Positions 62,145-64,000 of a stretch of DNA of 64,000 nucleotides are shown piece by piece. This stretch comes from Caprimulgus europaeus (taxonomy: Eukaryota; Chordata; Aves; Caprimulgiformes; Caprimulgidae), in contig OU015541.1 in NCBI GenBank assembly GCA_907165065.1, forward strand, positions 8,752,501 through 8,816,500, in the 5' to 3' direction. The notes beneath the pieces are model-generated. The model had not been told where the DNA came from. It saw only the letters and a program-made list of their open reading frames with translations, and ran no database searches. The first letter of the stretch is position 1. Each line of letters starts with the position of its first letter. The position numbers and the translations under genes were made by a program.

Positions 62145-62498
62145 ACCTGATTAGTCTGTTTTGGAGGGGAAGGAAAAGGGGAGGGGAAAGGGCTATCCTA
62201 ACTCATGTACTGACTCCACTGATCAGAAAATACACTGACCTCTTACAAAAACGACCTGGCCAAATATTTGGAACCATGGCTCAGTGATCAGGTGCCAGTT
62301 CTTGATTTTTGTGGCTTCACAGATGCTGCAGGTACATTAGATTTCATGCTGCTATAATTTAGGTAACTCCTAAGTGATCATTACTTTTCAATTGAAATTG
62401 GGGAGAAGAGCACATTTTTCTTTAAAACTCGGCAGCTGTTGCATTTTAGAAAAGTGACTTTGCACCTTTCTATTACATTGCAGTCATTTCCTTGCCAA

Positions 62499-62527
62499 AA
62501 TAAAACCATGCAAGGCTTGAAAATAAA
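62499..62527 (+). terminator. proximal SPATA2 poly(A) signals
   Basis: Two AATAAA hexamers 23 bp apart, about 360 nt after the stop codon. Confidence 0.5.
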
Positions 62528-62961
62528 ATCTAAAAATTAAGATTCTCATTTTCTATGAGTGATGAAGCTACTGCCAGTTTTTGATAAAATATGACTTTAA
62601 AATGTGCAAGAAGTATGTGAATGGCTTGTTTTGCCAACAAGGACTATTTTTTGAAGTGTCTGCATTTCTTGATCTCCAAAATGCAAACACCACAGCATCT
62701 CTTCCTTTCGTCTTTATGTTTCTTCCTTCTCCCCTTATCTCCTGGTTGATTATCTCAAGCTTATATAATCTGAATCTGGACAATACGTGCTTTATTTTCT
62801 GGTGTTGCCAATATCATCCTACTGGCTTTTACTGTGTGGTATTTTAAAAACATGGATCTGTATTCATGTCACTTGAATTATGCCTAGAGTGTTGTCCTTC
62901 CAGATGAGTACTGATTTTCTTTACTTTCTGTTGCACATGTATTAAGTACTGTTCTTTGTAC

Positions 62962-62969
62962 TGTAAATA
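62962..62969 (+). promoter_or_regulatory. Pumilio response element in the SPATA2 3'UTR
   Basis: TGTAAATA fits the PUM1/PUM2 consensus UGUANAUA and lies 27 bases before the distal AATAAA. If used, it would shorten mRNA life or lower translation. Occupancy unknown. Confidence 0.45.
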
Positions 62970-62995
62970 GGTAATTTGGAAACAGTTTATTTTTT

Positions 62996-63001
62996 AATAA
63001 A
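62996..63001 (+). terminator. distal SPATA2 poly(A) signal
   Basis: AATAAA about 850 nt after the stop codon, within an AT-rich run. Preferred end of the transcript. Confidence 0.55.
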
Positions 63002-63329
63002 TATTTAATATGTTGAGTTCTTAAAAATGGTAAAATCATTATAACTATGAAGTCTCTCTGGGTTATTTGTTCAGGTGACTTTTTGTTTTTCCTTGTACTG
63101 TATTTCATAGCTTATTATAGTCACTGTGGCAGACTGATGTTCTTGGCTCTGATCAATTTTTTGTTTTAATCTGGCATTTTTTCCCCCTCTGATAAGGCTA
63201 CCACTAGCCTAAGTGGAGTCTTGTCTAAGAATTGCAGGACTTTGGTTCTTGGTGCACGCTTTTCCTTTGTGGTTATGGAAATTGTAAGTATAAATGTTCC
63301 GCTTGCTTCCAAATTCACTGTGAAGTTGA

Positions 63330-63505
63330 AGTCTAGTGTAGTCCAGCGAGTAAAGCACTGGCCTGGTTAAAAATCAGAGCTCATCTGTGACTCCTGTTCA
63401 AGCAAACCCATCAGTTATGGATGTGCATCAGATAATACTTATCTGTATTGCACATAGGAACCCTAGCTGAGAACCAGGACTCCTTGTGCTAGGCTCTGTA
63501 CAGTT
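63330..63505 (+). mobile_element. probable ancient tRNA-derived SINE
   Basis: A head resembling tRNA A and B boxes (AGTCCAGCGAGTAAAGCACT near 63,340 and TGTTCAAGCA near 63,396, about 55 bp apart) is followed by GAACCAGGACTCCTTGTGCT and AGGCTCTGTACAG. The tail resembles a widespread old reptile-bird-turtle repeat. Family not assigned. No target-site duplication was found, as expected for great age. Confidence 0.5.
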
Positions 63506-64000
63506 TGACCCCCAGACAACACCTGATTATAAATAGGCTTTAGTTTTTTATTAAAAGGAAACCCACAAGAATCCTTCTAACTTCCTTATTCCAACTAGCT
63601 AGTTAGAACAAAGTATCAGGCAACCTAATCTGATGCGCAGAATTAAATGTGTTTAAAATATCTGTAAAGAACTCTAGCTGAGATGTAAACTATGTAGTCC
63701 ACTTTGCACTAAAATTATTCACTTAGGGGTTTTTTAAACACTGTTAGAGTCTAGGCTTCTAAACTTAAATGTCCATGGATCCCTGTGTGACAGAAACATG
63801 CATGAATGGTCATTTGTATTTACTTTTTTGGGGGGGTGGGGGCGGGGGTGGGGGCTTGAGGTAGGTAGAGAAGGGAACTATATAGGCTAATGTTGTAAAA
63901 TAGCTAAAATAATTTTAGCCATAAATGGGTGTCAGAAGTATTACGGAAATAAGATGAAACCTGGGTCTCACAGAAGGCTGAGAACAATAAGTCACTGTAC
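63506..64000. other. SPATA2 downstream flank
   Basis: Besides the G-run at 63,830-63,854 I see no gene or repeat. In human the next gene on this side is SLC9A8. None of its exons is seen here. Confidence 0.6.
63830..63854 (+). other. G-quadruplex-forming run
   Basis: Four G-tracts of 7, 5, 5 and 5 bases separated by single T, C and T. Single-base loops give the most stable kind of quadruplex. It lies about 0.8 kb beyond the distal SPATA2 poly(A) signal on the same strand, where it could pause polymerase during termination. Confidence 0.7.

Larger units (their letters stand above)
62145..63020 (+). other. SPATA2 3' untranslated region
   Basis: Runs from the TAG to just beyond the AATAAA at 62,996-63,001, preferred because it is followed by an AT-rich stretch. 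Earlier signals at 62,499-62,504 and 62,522-62,527 could give shorter transcripts. A longer form past this point is possible. Confidence 0.6.

Overview
This is vertebrate nuclear DNA, almost certainly from a bird. The evidence is three intron-bearing genes with GT-AG junctions, a CR1 LINE tail, and a solo LTR of a type familiar in bird genomes. The gene order SNAI1 - RNF114 - SPATA2 matches the block I know from human 20q13.13 (chicken chromosome 20). Species cannot be fixed from the window. No bacterial-type operon, CRISPR array, structural RNA gene or new multi-gene system was found.

Layout. (1) About 1-40,150 is a gene-free, GC-rich stretch downstream of SNAI1. It holds a 21-23 bp minisatellite (552-748), a CR1 3' end (17,731-17,896), small tandem repeats, and several AT-rich islands with GATA and TAAT-type motifs that could be distal enhancers. 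No exon of the expected next genes (PEDS1/TMEM189, UBE2V1, CEBPB) was recognised. (2) 40,150-43,870, minus strand: SNAI1, three coding exons, 254 residues. It has an N-terminal SNAG repressor motif, five zinc fingers, and a 3'UTR of about 1 kb with paired miR-30/miR-203 seed matches and one miR-153 match. (3) 44,050-48,340: intergenic, with base composition turning AT-rich at about 46.3 kb. (4) 48,340-54,510, minus strand: RNF114, six coding exons, 224 residues: RING, C2HC finger, two C2H2 fingers and a C-terminal ubiquitin-interacting segment. (5) 54,510-55,260: a CpG-rich divergent promoter shared by RNF114 and SPATA2, with a palindromic CRE, several ETS sites and a YY1-type element over the RNF114 start. 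(6) 55,000-63,020, plus strand: SPATA2, a noncoding first exon, then two coding exons for 523 residues, with two upstream ORFs in the leader and a solo LTR in the second intron. (7) 63,021-64,000: SPATA2 downstream flank with a probable ancient tRNA-derived SINE and a strong G-quadruplex run.

Function. SNAI1 is the epithelial-mesenchymal transition repressor. RNF114 is a RING E3 ubiquitin ligase. SPATA2 bridges the deubiquitinase CYLD to the linear-ubiquitin ligase LUBAC. RNF114 and SPATA2 share a promoter and both act in ubiquitin signalling. The large flank beside SNAI1 is the likely home of its distal control elements. Exon coordinates were derived by hand from splice consensus, reading frame and remembered human proteins. 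All three coding totals close exactly on a stop codon.
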